Positions 8,795 through 16,420 of a stretch of DNA of 64,000 nt are shown piece by piece. Source of the stretch: Phaeocystidibacter sp965659725 (lineage in GTDB: Bacteria; Bacteroidota; Bacteroidia; Flavobacteriales; Schleiferiaceae); the NCBI GenBank assembly GCA_965659725.1, contig CBFHXG010000005.1, forward strand, positions 1 through 64,000, read 5' to 3'. The notes under the pieces are model-generated. The model searched no databases, was not told the DNA's origin, and worked only from the letters and a program-made list of their open reading frames with translations. A program made the translations under genes and the position numbers. How positions within the stretch are numbered: the first letter of the stretch is position 1; the number at the start of each line of letters is the position of its first letter.

Positions 8795-10260
8795 TGCGGA
8801 TGGATCACTAGGGTTTGACCTGGACGAATACCTGTAGCACTGCGAATATTGTTCCAATCCATGATGTTATCCGCAGAAACACCAGGATATTTTTTAGCAA
8901 TGTCGTAAAGTGTGTCGCCACTCCGCACCGTATAATTCACTCCGCCATCGGATCTAGTAGGGGATGAGGCCGTTTGTTGAGAGGATTCACTCGGCACGCT
9001 TCTAGGATAGATGATCAGCCTTTGACCTACACGGATGGTAGTGCCTCGGAGTCCATTCCAATTTTGAATCTGACGAACCGAAACACCGTATTTCTCACCG
9101 ATAAGCCCAAGGGATTCACCCCCACGAACACGGTGCACCAATCGGTCATCCATATCTTCGAACTCCTCTTGCTCTTCTGCCTTTTCAAACTCCGCTGCAG
9201 CCAGGGCATAGATGGTGTCTTCATTCGTGATGAACACACCCATATTATCTCTTGGAAGCACCAGGTAATGTTCTTGCCCATTGATCTCCGGTATCAATTC
9301 ATGACGATAGCTCGGGTTCAGGATGGAAAGGGTGGTCTTATCCACACCTGTGGCCTCAACGATATGGTCGAATTTCAGTTTGTGCTGAACCTTTACGGTG
9401 TCTGTCTCATAAAGCGAGAGGATAGAAGGAACGGGGTAAAGGCCGTGTTCTGGAGCATAGTTCATTACATAGTTCACCGCGATGAAAGCTGGAACATAAC
9501 CCGCCGTTTCACGAGGCAACCAAGGTCGGATGGCCCAATAGTCCGTTTGTCCGCCTGAACGTCGGATCGCTCGATTGACATTGCCAGGCCCCGAATTGTA
9601 TGCGGCTAATGCCAAGTTCCAATCGTCGAACATGTCATGTAGCTTCATCAAGTAATCGCAGGCCGCCTCCGTTGATTTGTAGGGATCGCTACGTTCATCA
9701 ACATAACTGCTGATGTGTAATCCTTGCATTCTACCTGTGGCGTACATGAACTGCCAGAGTCCGGTTGCTCCAACACGGCTTCTCGCATTTGGATTCAATG
9801 CGGATTCAACAATGGCCAAGTACTTCAATTCCAGGGGCATATCGTACTTATCCAACGATGCCTCGAAGAGTGGGAAATAGTATTCGGCTAACCCTAGCAT
9901 GCGACCCACCTGTTCTCTTCGGCGGTTGGCGTAGAGGTCGATGTAACGTTTAACCTGATCGTTATAAACGAGGTCGAAAGGAGTTTGACTATTCAAATAC
10001 TCCATTCGCATGGCGATTATGCTATCTGAGAATTGTGGAATGCTATCGATGAGCAATGAGTTGATCACTGCAGATCCTTCGGCCGTGAATAAGGTGAATG
10101 ACATCAAGCTGTCGAGGCGAGCCGCAAAGGGGTCGTCTTCGAATGTCCACTCCACTACTTCAAGTGTGTCGGCATCTACAGAAGTAGTGTCGCCCGGATT
10201 AGCAGAGGCAAAGAATGTGCTCATGGAGAGCAAAGCCACGAGGGGGAGTGACGCTTTCAT
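8791..10260 (-). CDS. mltD: Lytic transglycosylase MltD-like with two LysM domains
   Basis: A 489-residue exported enzyme that cleaves the MurNAc-GlcNAc bond with formation of the anhydro product. It has a signal peptide (1-20), a helical region, and an SLT domain with the catalytic Glu in IVESALNP (E152), then GATGLWQFM and ALAAYNSGPGNV. Two LysM peptidoglycan-binding domains follow at about 373-419 and 441-488, joined by a Ser/Thr-rich linker. Length and order match MltD-like proteins of Bacteroidota, which usually have two LysM units. A TAACTTTG promoter box lies about 50 bp upstream. It forms a two-gene operon with the DUF4837 lipoprotein. Confidence 0.93.
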   Translation of the reverse strand: MKASLPLVALLSMSTFFASANPGDTTSVDADTLEVVEWTFEDDPFAARLDSLMSFTLFTAEGSAVINSLLIDSIPQFSDSIIAMRMEYLNSQTPFDLVYNDQVKRYIDLYANRRREQVGRMLGLAEYYFPLFEASLDKYDMPLELKYLAIVESALNPNARSRVGATGLWQFMYATGRMQGLHISSYVDERSDPYKSTEAACDYLMKLHDMFDDWNLALAAYNSGPGNVNRAIRRSGGQTDYWAIRPWLPRETAGYVPAFIAVNYVMNYAPEHGLYPVPSILSLYETDTVKVQHKLKFDHIVEATGVDKTTLSILNPSYRHELIPEINGQEHYLVLPRDNMGVFITNEDTIYALAAAEFEKAEEQEEFEDMDDRLVHRVRGGESLGLIGEKYGVSVRQIQNWNGLRGTTIRVGQRLIIYPRSVPSESSQQTASSPTRSDGGVNYTVRSGDTLYDIAKKYPGVSADNIMDWNNIRSATGIRPGQTLVIHPQ

Positions 10261-10307
10261 GCTACGATAAACGATATATAATGTGAACTAAGTACGAATC
10301 GAACGTA

Positions 10308-10315
10308 CAAAGTTA
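10308..10315 (-). promoter_or_regulatory. −7 box for mltD
   Basis: TAACTTTG on the minus strand matches TAnnTTTG exactly, 48 bp before the mltD start in a 113-bp gap. No clear −33 element was seen. Confidence 0.5.
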
Positions 10316-10373
10316 AGTTAGGCAAATCATCCGTGTTGTCGGATAGTTCTGAACACTAAAGTGCTGAAAACCA

Positions 10374-11792
10374 CTATTTGTTCATGAGCATGTTCGCAAT
10401 GCGAAGCAGCTTATCATCCTCAAATCTACCTGTGATCAATTGCAATCCGAAAGGCATACCGTTGGAGTGCTTGCCTACAGGTATAGAAATGGCTGGGTTT
10501 CCGGCGATGTTAGCTTGAACCGTGAAAATATCTTCCAGGTACATCACTGTTGGATCGGCGAGTTCCTGATCGAGTGGGAACGCCGTGTGTGGTGATGTTG
10601 GCAGTAAGATCACATCGTTGTCCTTCAATACTTCGTCGGTCGTATCGCGGATCAAACGTCTCGCCTTTTGCGCCTTGCCATAGTAGGCGTCATAGTATCC
10701 ACTAGAAAGAACGAATGTACCCAACATGATACGTCGCTTTACTTCTTCTCCGAATCCTTCAGTACGCGAGCGCTTGTAGGTGCTCTCTAGGTCTGTGGCA
10801 TTCTCACTTCTATATCCGAAGTGCACCCCGTCGTAGCGAGCGAGGTTAGAAGATGCCTCAGCTGTTGTGAGGATGTAGTAGATCGGAACCAAAGAATCGA
10901 GATAAGGGAACTCAACTGCATTGATCGTATGACCTTCGGCTTTGAGTTGCTCCAACCTTGACTCCATGTCTTTTTTGATCTCAGGGTCGAGGCCTTTACG
11001 CTCAAGAACATCCTTGAAATAGGCAATACGCAACGGTTTCTCTGGAGCTTCTAGGGCGCCGTGGTCGTCCACCGGCTTGCTGCTCGAGGTGCTATCCATT
11101 GGATCTTTGCCCGACATCACCTCCATTACACGAGCGATATCGTCCATGTTGTGTGCAAATGGACCAATTTGATCGAAGGAGGATGCGTAAGCGATCAAGC
11201 CATATCTGGAAACACGGCCATAGGTTGGTTTCAATCCTACTACGCCCGTAAAACTCGCTGGTTGGCGGATGGAACCTCCAGTATCTGAGCCGAGTGCAAC
11301 GTGACAGAGATCTGCGGCAACGGAAGCGGCAGCGCCACCGCTCGATCCACCAGGGGATAGTTTTGTATTCAATGGGTTTTTCACGGAACCAAATGCCGAG
11401 TTCTCGTTGGAAGAACCCATGGCAAATTCATCGCAGTTCGTGCGGCCAATGATGATGGCATCTTCATCGATCAATCGTTGAACAGCGGTTGCCGTAAAAA
11501 GGGATTCGAAGTTTTCGAGGATCTTGGAGGCGGCCGACACAGCATGGCCTTGATAGCACATGTTGTCTTTGATGGACACAATCAAACCTGCCAACTTTCC
11601 AGCAGTACCGTGTTCCATCTTTTGGTCGATCACTGTTGCGCGCTTGCGAGCGTCACCAGCGTAAACTTCCAAGAAGATATTGAGATCAGACTTAGATTCG
11701 ATGCGCTCGAGGTACGCGTTGACTACATCGATCATCTTTACTCTACCAGACTGGAGTGTGGCTTGAAGATCTGCCAGGCTCGTATACTTCAT
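10374..11792 (-). CDS. gatA: Asp-tRNA(Asn)/Glu-tRNA(Gln) amidotransferase subunit A
   Basis: A 472-residue amidase-signature enzyme that releases ammonia from glutamine for GatB to amidate mischarged Glu-tRNA(Gln) or Asp-tRNA(Asn). The Ser-cisSer-Lys triad is intact: K75 in VSIKDNMC, S150 in SPGGSSGGAAAS, S174 in GSDTGGSIRQPAS. An AsnS gene at 42981-44414 supplies Asn-tRNA directly, so Gln-tRNA formation is probably the main job. It follows tatA after 17 bp and is likely cotranscribed. gatC lies 43 kb away (55174-55461) and gatB is not in the window. Confidence 0.95.
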   Translation of the reverse strand: MKYTSLADLQATLQSGRVKMIDVVNAYLERIESKSDLNIFLEVYAGDARKRATVIDQKMEHGTAGKLAGLIVSIKDNMCYQGHAVSAASKILENFESLFTATAVQRLIDEDAIIIGRTNCDEFAMGSSNENSAFGSVKNPLNTKLSPGGSSGGAAASVAADLCHVALGSDTGGSIRQPASFTGVVGLKPTYGRVSRYGLIAYASSFDQIGPFAHNMDDIARVMEVMSGKDPMDSTSSSKPVDDHGALEAPEKPLRIAYFKDVLERKGLDPEIKKDMESRLEQLKAEGHTINAVEFPYLDSLVPIYYILTTAEASSNLARYDGVHFGYRSENATDLESTYKRSRTEGFGEEVKRRIMLGTFVLSSGYYDAYYGKAQKARRLIRDTTDEVLKDNDVILLPTSPHTAFPLDQELADPTVMYLEDIFTVQANIAGNPAISIPVGKHSNGMPFGLQLITGRFEDDKLLRIANMLMNK

Positions 11793-11809
11793 TCGATTTA
11801 CGTCCGAGT

Positions 11810-12022
11810 TTAGGCTTTCTTGTCTGATGAGCTATTGTCAGACGATTTCTTTTCGCCTTTTTCGTCTTCCTTAACGGCATCCTTGAATTCTTTGATACCA
11901 CCGCCTAAGCCGCGCATCAATTCAGGGATCTTACGACCGCCGAAGAGAATAAGAACTACAACGAGAATGAGGACAAAGCCCCAAACACCGAATCTTTGAA
12001 TAAAAAGGAACGATTCGTTCAT
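11810..12022 (-). CDS. tatA: Sec-independent protein translocase TatA/TatE
   Basis: A 70-residue protein starting at ATG 12022; an alternative upstream start at 12049 would add residues not seen in the family and lies almost on the promoter. One N-terminal membrane helix (GVWGFVLILVVVLILF) is followed by the TatA hinge FGGRKIPELMRGLG and an amphipathic helix, then a charged, Ser/Asp/Lys-rich tail. TatA oligomers form the export path for folded, twin-arginine proteins. A perfect TACCTTTG box lies 25 bp upstream. No tatC is in the window. Tat genes beside gatA have no obvious functional link. Confidence 0.9.
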   Translation of the reverse strand: MNESFLFIQRFGVWGFVLILVVVLILFGGRKIPELMRGLGGGIKEFKDAVKEDEKGEKKSSDNSSSDKKA

Positions 12023-12046
12023 GTTTCCCTTGAAATTTAGTTGGGG

Positions 12047-12054
12047 CAAAGGTA
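12047..12054 (-). promoter_or_regulatory. −7 box for tatA-gatA
   Basis: TACCTTTG on the minus strand, exact TAnnTTTG, 25 bp before the tatA ATG. Confidence 0.55.
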
Positions 12055-12127
12055 GGAAAAAGGTTGATGGTAATAGGAAGGAGGATCTTAGAGTTCACTC
12101 GTCCTAAAGCGCTTGTGAATGCTATTT

Positions 12128-12673
12128 CTAGCCTTTCTCCCATTCGGGTTTCAGCAGGCTGTAGGCGAAGAGATCAGAAAATTGCTCGTTGAAGTAGCTA
12201 GCACTTCGGAAGCAACCCTCACGCTGGGCCCCCAAAGCCTCCATTTGGCGGGCACTAGCTATGTTATTGGTCTCCATCCAGGCCTCCAATCGATATAGAT
12301 CCATCTCTTCAAAGCCAAACTGAACGCAGCGTTTCAAAGCCTCTTGCATATATCCCTGACCATGGTGCTTCGGATCCAATCCGTAACCCAATTCGCCTGT
12401 CTTATTCGGTCGATCCACTCTCCATATTCCAGCATATCCCACTTGAATCCCCATGTCCTTGTTCTCCAATATCCATTGGGTTCCCTCTCCTTTTTCAGCT
12501 CTCTCTTTGATGTTGTTGAGATGATCGATGGAATCCTGCCGTTTGGTCATCAATGGTCGGTGCATATACTGCATGAATTCTGGATCTGACCTCAGCCGGA
12601 AGAACCAGTCGATATCTCGTTCTTCAGGAGCACGCATGATCAGGCGAGAGGTGGATAATCGGGGGATGGACAT
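12128..12673 (-). CDS. GNAT family N-acetyltransferase (RimJ/RimL-like)
   Basis: A 181-residue acetyltransferase. The N-terminal TSRLIMRAPEERDIDWFFRL is the usual opening of RimJ/RimL-type proteins. The acetyl-CoA-binding region is seen in GELGYGLDPKHHGQGYMQEAL, where HHGQGY is the modified Q/RxxGxG loop, followed by RLEAWMETNNIASARQMEALG. The substrate cannot be read from sequence: ribosomal proteins, other proteins and small amines are all possible. Its ATG overlaps the gpsA stop by one base (TGATG), so it is translationally coupled as the last gene of the M28 peptidase-gpsA operon. Confidence 0.85.
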   Translation of the reverse strand: MSIPRLSTSRLIMRAPEERDIDWFFRLRSDPEFMQYMHRPLMTKRQDSIDHLNNIKERAEKGEGTQWILENKDMGIQVGYAGIWRVDRPNKTGELGYGLDPKHHGQGYMQEALKRCVQFGFEEMDLYRLEAWMETNNIASARQMEALGAQREGCFRSASYFNEQFSDLFAYSLLKPEWEKG

Positions 12674-13689
12674 CAGGAGAGTTTCTCAGTGAGCGCCGTC
12701 ATCACCTTACGTGGATTCTTGCCTTCATAAAGGATCTTGTAGACCGCATTCGAGATAGGCATTTTCACCTCATGCTCCCTTTTCACGCTCTTGATCAGCT
12801 TTGCGGCGTAATAGCCCTCAGCCACCATATTCATTTCGAGCATGGCAGAACGCACGGTATATCCCTTACCGATCATCGTTCCGAAGAGACGGTTCCTGCT
12901 GAATTGAGAGTAGGCCGTTACTAGAAGGTCGCCCAAATAGGCCGATCCCGTAATGTCGCGTTTGATCGGATGAACAGCCTTGATGAAGCGCTTCATTTCG
13001 CGAGTAGCATTGCTCACCAAAACGGCTTGGAAGTTGTCGCCGTAACCTAAGCCATGACAAATACCCGCCGCCAGACTGTAGATGTTCTTCAATACGGCAG
13101 CATATTCGGTTCCGTAGATATCGTCCGATGTGGATGTCTTGATAAAGTCACATGCCAGCATCTTAGCCATTCGCTTCGCATAGTCCTTCGTCTGACAAGC
13201 GATGGTGAGGTAGCTCAGACGTTCGAGTGCTACTTCTTCAGCATGACAAGGCCCCATGATCACACCGATGTTGTCGATGGGCACATTGTATTTTTGATGG
13301 AGGAACTCACCCACGATCACATTTTCATCCGGGACGATGCCCTTAATGGCCGAAAAGATCACTTTGTCCTCCAGCGATTCCGCGAGGGATTCAAGTGAAG
13401 GTTTCAGGAACGCACTCGGGATGGCGAATATGAGGTAGTCGTTTTGCGCAACCAGATGATTAATGTCTGTTGATACATCGATCCGTTCTGTTTGCAGTTC
13501 TACTCCAGTAAGGTATTTGGGATTGTGATGATAGCGTTTGATGTGCATCACGCTTTCCTCATCACGCATCCACCAACCTACGTAATCGTTGGTTTCGCTT
13601 AATATCTTAACAAGTGCTGTTGCCCAGCTACCGCCACCAATTACGGCTATGGTTGGGTTCGACTTTCTGTCAGTGGTTTCATCAGTCAT
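12673..13689 (-). CDS. gpsA: NAD(P)-dependent glycerol-3-phosphate dehydrogenase
   Basis: A 338-residue enzyme that reduces dihydroxyacetone phosphate to sn-glycerol-3-phosphate, the backbone of phospholipids. The Rossmann motif is IAVIGGGSWATAL (15-25), where the usual Gly of GSWGTA is Ala. Further matches are FAIPSAFL, IMGPCHAEEV and the catalytic Lys in GTEYAAVLKNIYSLAAG (K201). It begins 2 bp after the M28 peptidase stop and overlaps the acetyltransferase start. Its product would feed PlsC (54443-55174) after the first acylation. Confidence 0.94.
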   Translation of the reverse strand: MTDETTDRKSNPTIAVIGGGSWATALVKILSETNDYVGWWMRDEESVMHIKRYHHNPKYLTGVELQTERIDVSTDINHLVAQNDYLIFAIPSAFLKPSLESLAESLEDKVIFSAIKGIVPDENVIVGEFLHQKYNVPIDNIGVIMGPCHAEEVALERLSYLTIACQTKDYAKRMAKMLACDFIKTSTSDDIYGTEYAAVLKNIYSLAAGICHGLGYGDNFQAVLVSNATREMKRFIKAVHPIKRDITGSAYLGDLLVTAYSQFSRNRLFGTMIGKGYTVRSAMLEMNMVAEGYYAAKLIKSVKREHEVKMPISNAVYKILYEGKNPRKVMTALTEKLS

Positions 13690-13691
13690 AA

Positions 13692-15317
13692 TCAGAAAGT
13701 GAGTTCGAGCTTCAGTTCCTCTTCTCCTCGCTTCACGGTTACTTGGATGGTGTCGCCTTGCTTGAAAGCCCCTAAGGCCCTCATATAGGCGTAGATGTCG
13801 GTGGCCGGATATTCACCCAACTCTATGATAATATCTCCTGTTTCAATTCCCGCATTTGACGCAGGTTTGCCGTCTGTAACGCCATCAACCTTTACACCTG
13901 GACCTCCAAACACATAGTCTGGAATAATGCCTAAGGTAACGTTGAATCGAGGCACACTCTGACTTTGATCGCTTGATGTCTCTTGAAAGTTCAGCGAGGC
14001 TGGAATTTCATTAGCTAGCTCTTTCAAAAGTTCGGCTACGTCATACAGGCCTTCATAGTTGATCTTATCAGCATCGTCTGTCGGCTTGTGGTAATCATCG
14101 TGTGTTCCCGTAAAGAAGTGAAGTACGGGCACGCCGGTTTGATAGAAAGAAGTGTGGTCTGATGCTCCTGTTCCACCTGCGCTCTTCGAGACTTTGAAAT
14201 CGGTCGCAGTCTCTTCAATCATAGCATCCCACTCTTCGGCCGTGCCGGTTCCCGAGATCAATATAGATCGCTCTTCATCCAAGCGACCCACCATATCCAT
14301 GTTCAACATGGCAACTGGGTTAAGCTCTTCGTAGTAGGCCTGCTTAGTGAAGTAGTCTGAGCCCAAAAGTCCACGCTCTTCACCACTGAATGCGATGAAC
14401 AGGAGGTTGTGAGTAGGAGCGAGTTCGGACAAATTCCTTGTCAGATGGAGCAGCGCGGTAGTTCCACTGGCATTATCGTCGGCACCATTGTGCACGGCAG
14501 GCTCACCGCGGTAGAGTGAATTGTCACCTCCATATCCTAAGTGGTCGTAGTGAGCACCGATGATCAATGTAGTTTCAAAACCTCTATCCAAATGACCAAT
14601 CACGTTGTATCCCGAAACGTTCTCCAATTGAAGGTCAACAGAAAAACCGTAGTTGTGGTCTTCTACTAGTGGTTCATCGCCCATGTAGTATACGGCAGGA
14701 AGTCCGGAAGGAATCGTAGACTTAAAGCGGATCTGCGGCGGTTGGGAAGTTTCATCATTCTTGATGAAGATCACTCCAACGGCTCCGTGTTCCTTGGCGT
14801 TGCGAATTCTATAGTCCAAGCCATGGTATTTCAAATACTCAGAGTGCGGATGAATGCCGTCCGGTGAGCCAATGTCTACAAGGACTATCCGTCCGTTGGC
14901 ATCTATTCCTTCGTAGTTGTCTAACTCTTTTTCAGGAGCTGTAATTCCGTAGCCTACGGATATGAGTTTCCCTGATGCGGCCCCATTTTCTGAGTATTTC
15001 ACAGGGAAGAAAGTGTGACCTAGATTGTTGTGCAATCCATCTTCTCCTCTGAACCAATAATTCTTCCCATCCGTCATGGTAACATTCACTGGGATATCAA
15101 ATTCTTGAGTCCAGATGTCGTCGAAATTGGCATTTGTAAATGCCTTGATGATATAGTCTCTGGCTTGACCCGCTCCCTCGGTGCCTGGCTCTCTACCTTC
15201 GAGCTCATCGGAGGCTAGGTAAGTGAGATCCGTTTTGATGGCCTCTAGCTCTTCGGGAGTTTGTCCAAATACCGAAAGCGGTAGAATGACGAGTAGTATC
15301 CTATACACGTTTTGCAT
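13692..15317 (-). CDS. Secreted M28 family zinc metallopeptidase with PA and PDZ domains
   Basis: A 541-residue exported peptidase with a signal peptide ending near VFGQ. A PA (protease-associated) insert lies around residues 110-230. The M28 domain has all metal ligands: H256 in GAHYDHLG, D280 in GADDN, E313/E314 in SGEERGLLGS, D341 in NMDMVGR and H410 in DDYHKPTDD. A PDZ domain (about 455-540) closes the protein with GVTDGKPASNAGIETGDIII. Such enzymes are aminopeptidases acting outside the inner membrane; the specificity is not readable. First gene of an operon with gpsA and a GNAT protein, with a perfect TATCTTTG box 20 bp upstream. Confidence 0.92.
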   Translation of the reverse strand: MQNVYRILLVILPLSVFGQTPEELEAIKTDLTYLASDELEGREPGTEGAGQARDYIIKAFTNANFDDIWTQEFDIPVNVTMTDGKNYWFRGEDGLHNNLGHTFFPVKYSENGAASGKLISVGYGITAPEKELDNYEGIDANGRIVLVDIGSPDGIHPHSEYLKYHGLDYRIRNAKEHGAVGVIFIKNDETSQPPQIRFKSTIPSGLPAVYYMGDEPLVEDHNYGFSVDLQLENVSGYNVIGHLDRGFETTLIIGAHYDHLGYGGDNSLYRGEPAVHNGADDNASGTTALLHLTRNLSELAPTHNLLFIAFSGEERGLLGSDYFTKQAYYEELNPVAMLNMDMVGRLDEERSILISGTGTAEEWDAMIEETATDFKVSKSAGGTGASDHTSFYQTGVPVLHFFTGTHDDYHKPTDDADKINYEGLYDVAELLKELANEIPASLNFQETSSDQSQSVPRFNVTLGIIPDYVFGGPGVKVDGVTDGKPASNAGIETGDIIIELGEYPATDIYAYMRALGAFKQGDTIQVTVKRGEEELKLELTF

Positions 15318-15337
15318 AAGGTGGAATTTGTGAAACT

Positions 15338-15345
15338 CAAAGATA
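15338..15345 (-). promoter_or_regulatory. −7 box for the M28 peptidase-gpsA operon
   Basis: TATCTTTG on the minus strand, exact TAnnTTTG, 20 bp before the peptidase ATG and just after the lspA stop. Confidence 0.55.
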
Positions 15346-15359
15346 GGGTTCCGCGACGA

Positions 15360-15974
15360 TTAGCGCTTTGGCTTCTTGTTAAAGAAGAGCAGAAGTACAA
15401 CACCTACCGTAATAGCGCTATCGGCAATGTTGAAAATAGGACGGAAGAATCGGAAGTGTTCACCACCCCAAATAGGCAGCCAATCTGGGAATGTGCCACT
15501 GAATAGTGGGAATGAAAGCATATCAACCACATTTCCTTGAAGAAAACCAGAATAGCCCGAGCCCACTTGTGAAGTGCCGCCGTATGCCACCCAATCTTCA
15601 ATGTCGGGGTTGAAAGTGAGGCCGGTGTCGAAGATCATTCCGTAGAACGCGGAGTCGATCATATTACCAGCAGCGCCAGCAAGGATCAATGCAATTGAGG
15701 TGAGTTGCATCTTGGAAGCTCCTTTTTCCGAAGATCGTTTTAACCAAATGAAAATGGCGCCAATAGCGATGAGTCTAAATACACTCAATATGATCTTTCC
15801 TGTGTTTCCACCCCATTCCAGGCCAAAAGCCATTCCAGGGTTTTCAATGAAGTGGATATGAAACCACGAGGTGATGTTGATCACGTGGTTATAGCTCATA
15901 GAAGTCTTGACCCAGATCTTGAGGACCTGATCAATGATGAGAACTATGGCAACGATTAGTAGAGATCGCTTCAA
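15360..15974 (-). CDS. lspA: Lipoprotein signal peptidase II
   Basis: A 204-residue inner-membrane aspartic protease that removes the signal peptide of prolipoproteins after lipidation. Four membrane segments are visible, with the conserved NPGMAFGL and the catalytic aspartates in GNMIDS (D107) and FNIADSAI (D185). An insert between these two motifs makes it longer than the roughly 165 residues of the E. coli enzyme, as is common in Bacteroidota. Its substrates in this window include GldH, DUF4837, DUF4382 and an RND adaptor. It starts 1 bp after the DksA-like gene ends, so the two are probably cotranscribed. Confidence 0.94.
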   Translation of the reverse strand: MKRSLLIVAIVLIIDQVLKIWVKTSMSYNHVINITSWFHIHFIENPGMAFGLEWGGNTGKIILSVFRLIAIGAIFIWLKRSSEKGASKMQLTSIALILAGAAGNMIDSAFYGMIFDTGLTFNPDIEDWVAYGGTSQVGSGYSGFLQGNVVDMLSFPLFSGTFPDWLPIWGGEHFRFFRPIFNIADSAITVGVVLLLFFNKKPKR

Positions 15975-15975
15975 A

Positions 15976-16356
15976 TCACTGACGATTTTTCGCCTCGATA
16001 CTCAAAGTAGCGTGTGGAACAAGTTTTAATCTCTCTTTTGAAATGAGTTTACCAGTAACACGGCAGATACCGTAGGTCTTATTCTCGATGCGGATCAAGG
16101 CATTCTTGAGATCGCGAATGAATTTCTCCTGACGGGAGGCGAGTTGAGAAGCCGTTTCCTTGCTCATGGTTGCAGATCCTTCCTCGAACGACTTGAATTG
16201 GGGAGATGTATCCTCTGTCCCATTGGTCAGGTCATTTTGAAACTGCTCTCTAAGCAAGTATAGGTCTTCTTCTGCTTTTTTCATTTTCTCCATGATAAGC
16301 GCCTTGAACTCGTCAAGTTCTTTATCGGAGTACCGAACTTTTGGATTTTCACTCAT
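15976..16356 (-). CDS. TraR/DksA family transcriptional regulator
   Basis: A 126-residue protein with a coiled-coil N-terminal half (KALIMEKMKKAEEDLYLLRE) and a DksA-type C-terminus, YGICRVTGKLISKERL. DksA proteins bind the RNA polymerase secondary channel and act with ppGpp. Only the first of the four usual zinc cysteines remains (C in YGIC); the others are Thr or absent (LSIEAKNRQ at the end), so zinc binding is unlikely. This zinc-less form is common in Bacteroidota, to my knowledge. It precedes lspA by 1 bp. A TATATTCG element lies 25 bp upstream. Confidence 0.85.
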   Translation of the reverse strand: MSENPKVRYSDKELDEFKALIMEKMKKAEEDLYLLREQFQNDLTNGTEDTSPQFKSFEEGSATMSKETASQLASRQEKFIRDLKNALIRIENKTYGICRVTGKLISKERLKLVPHATLSIEAKNRQ

Positions 16357-16380
16357 GATACTTTCCTTAATCAGAATGTG

Positions 16381-16388
16381 CGAATATA
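16381..16388 (-). promoter_or_regulatory. Candidate −7 box for the dksA-like/lspA operon
   Basis: TATATTCG on the minus strand, a TAnnTTYG variant, 25 bp before the ATG. The C in place of the third T recurs upstream of ileS and of the gene starting at 38317. Confidence 0.4.
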
Positions 16389-16420
16389 ACTTTTTGGGTC
16401 AATTACGCACGTGGATTCAT

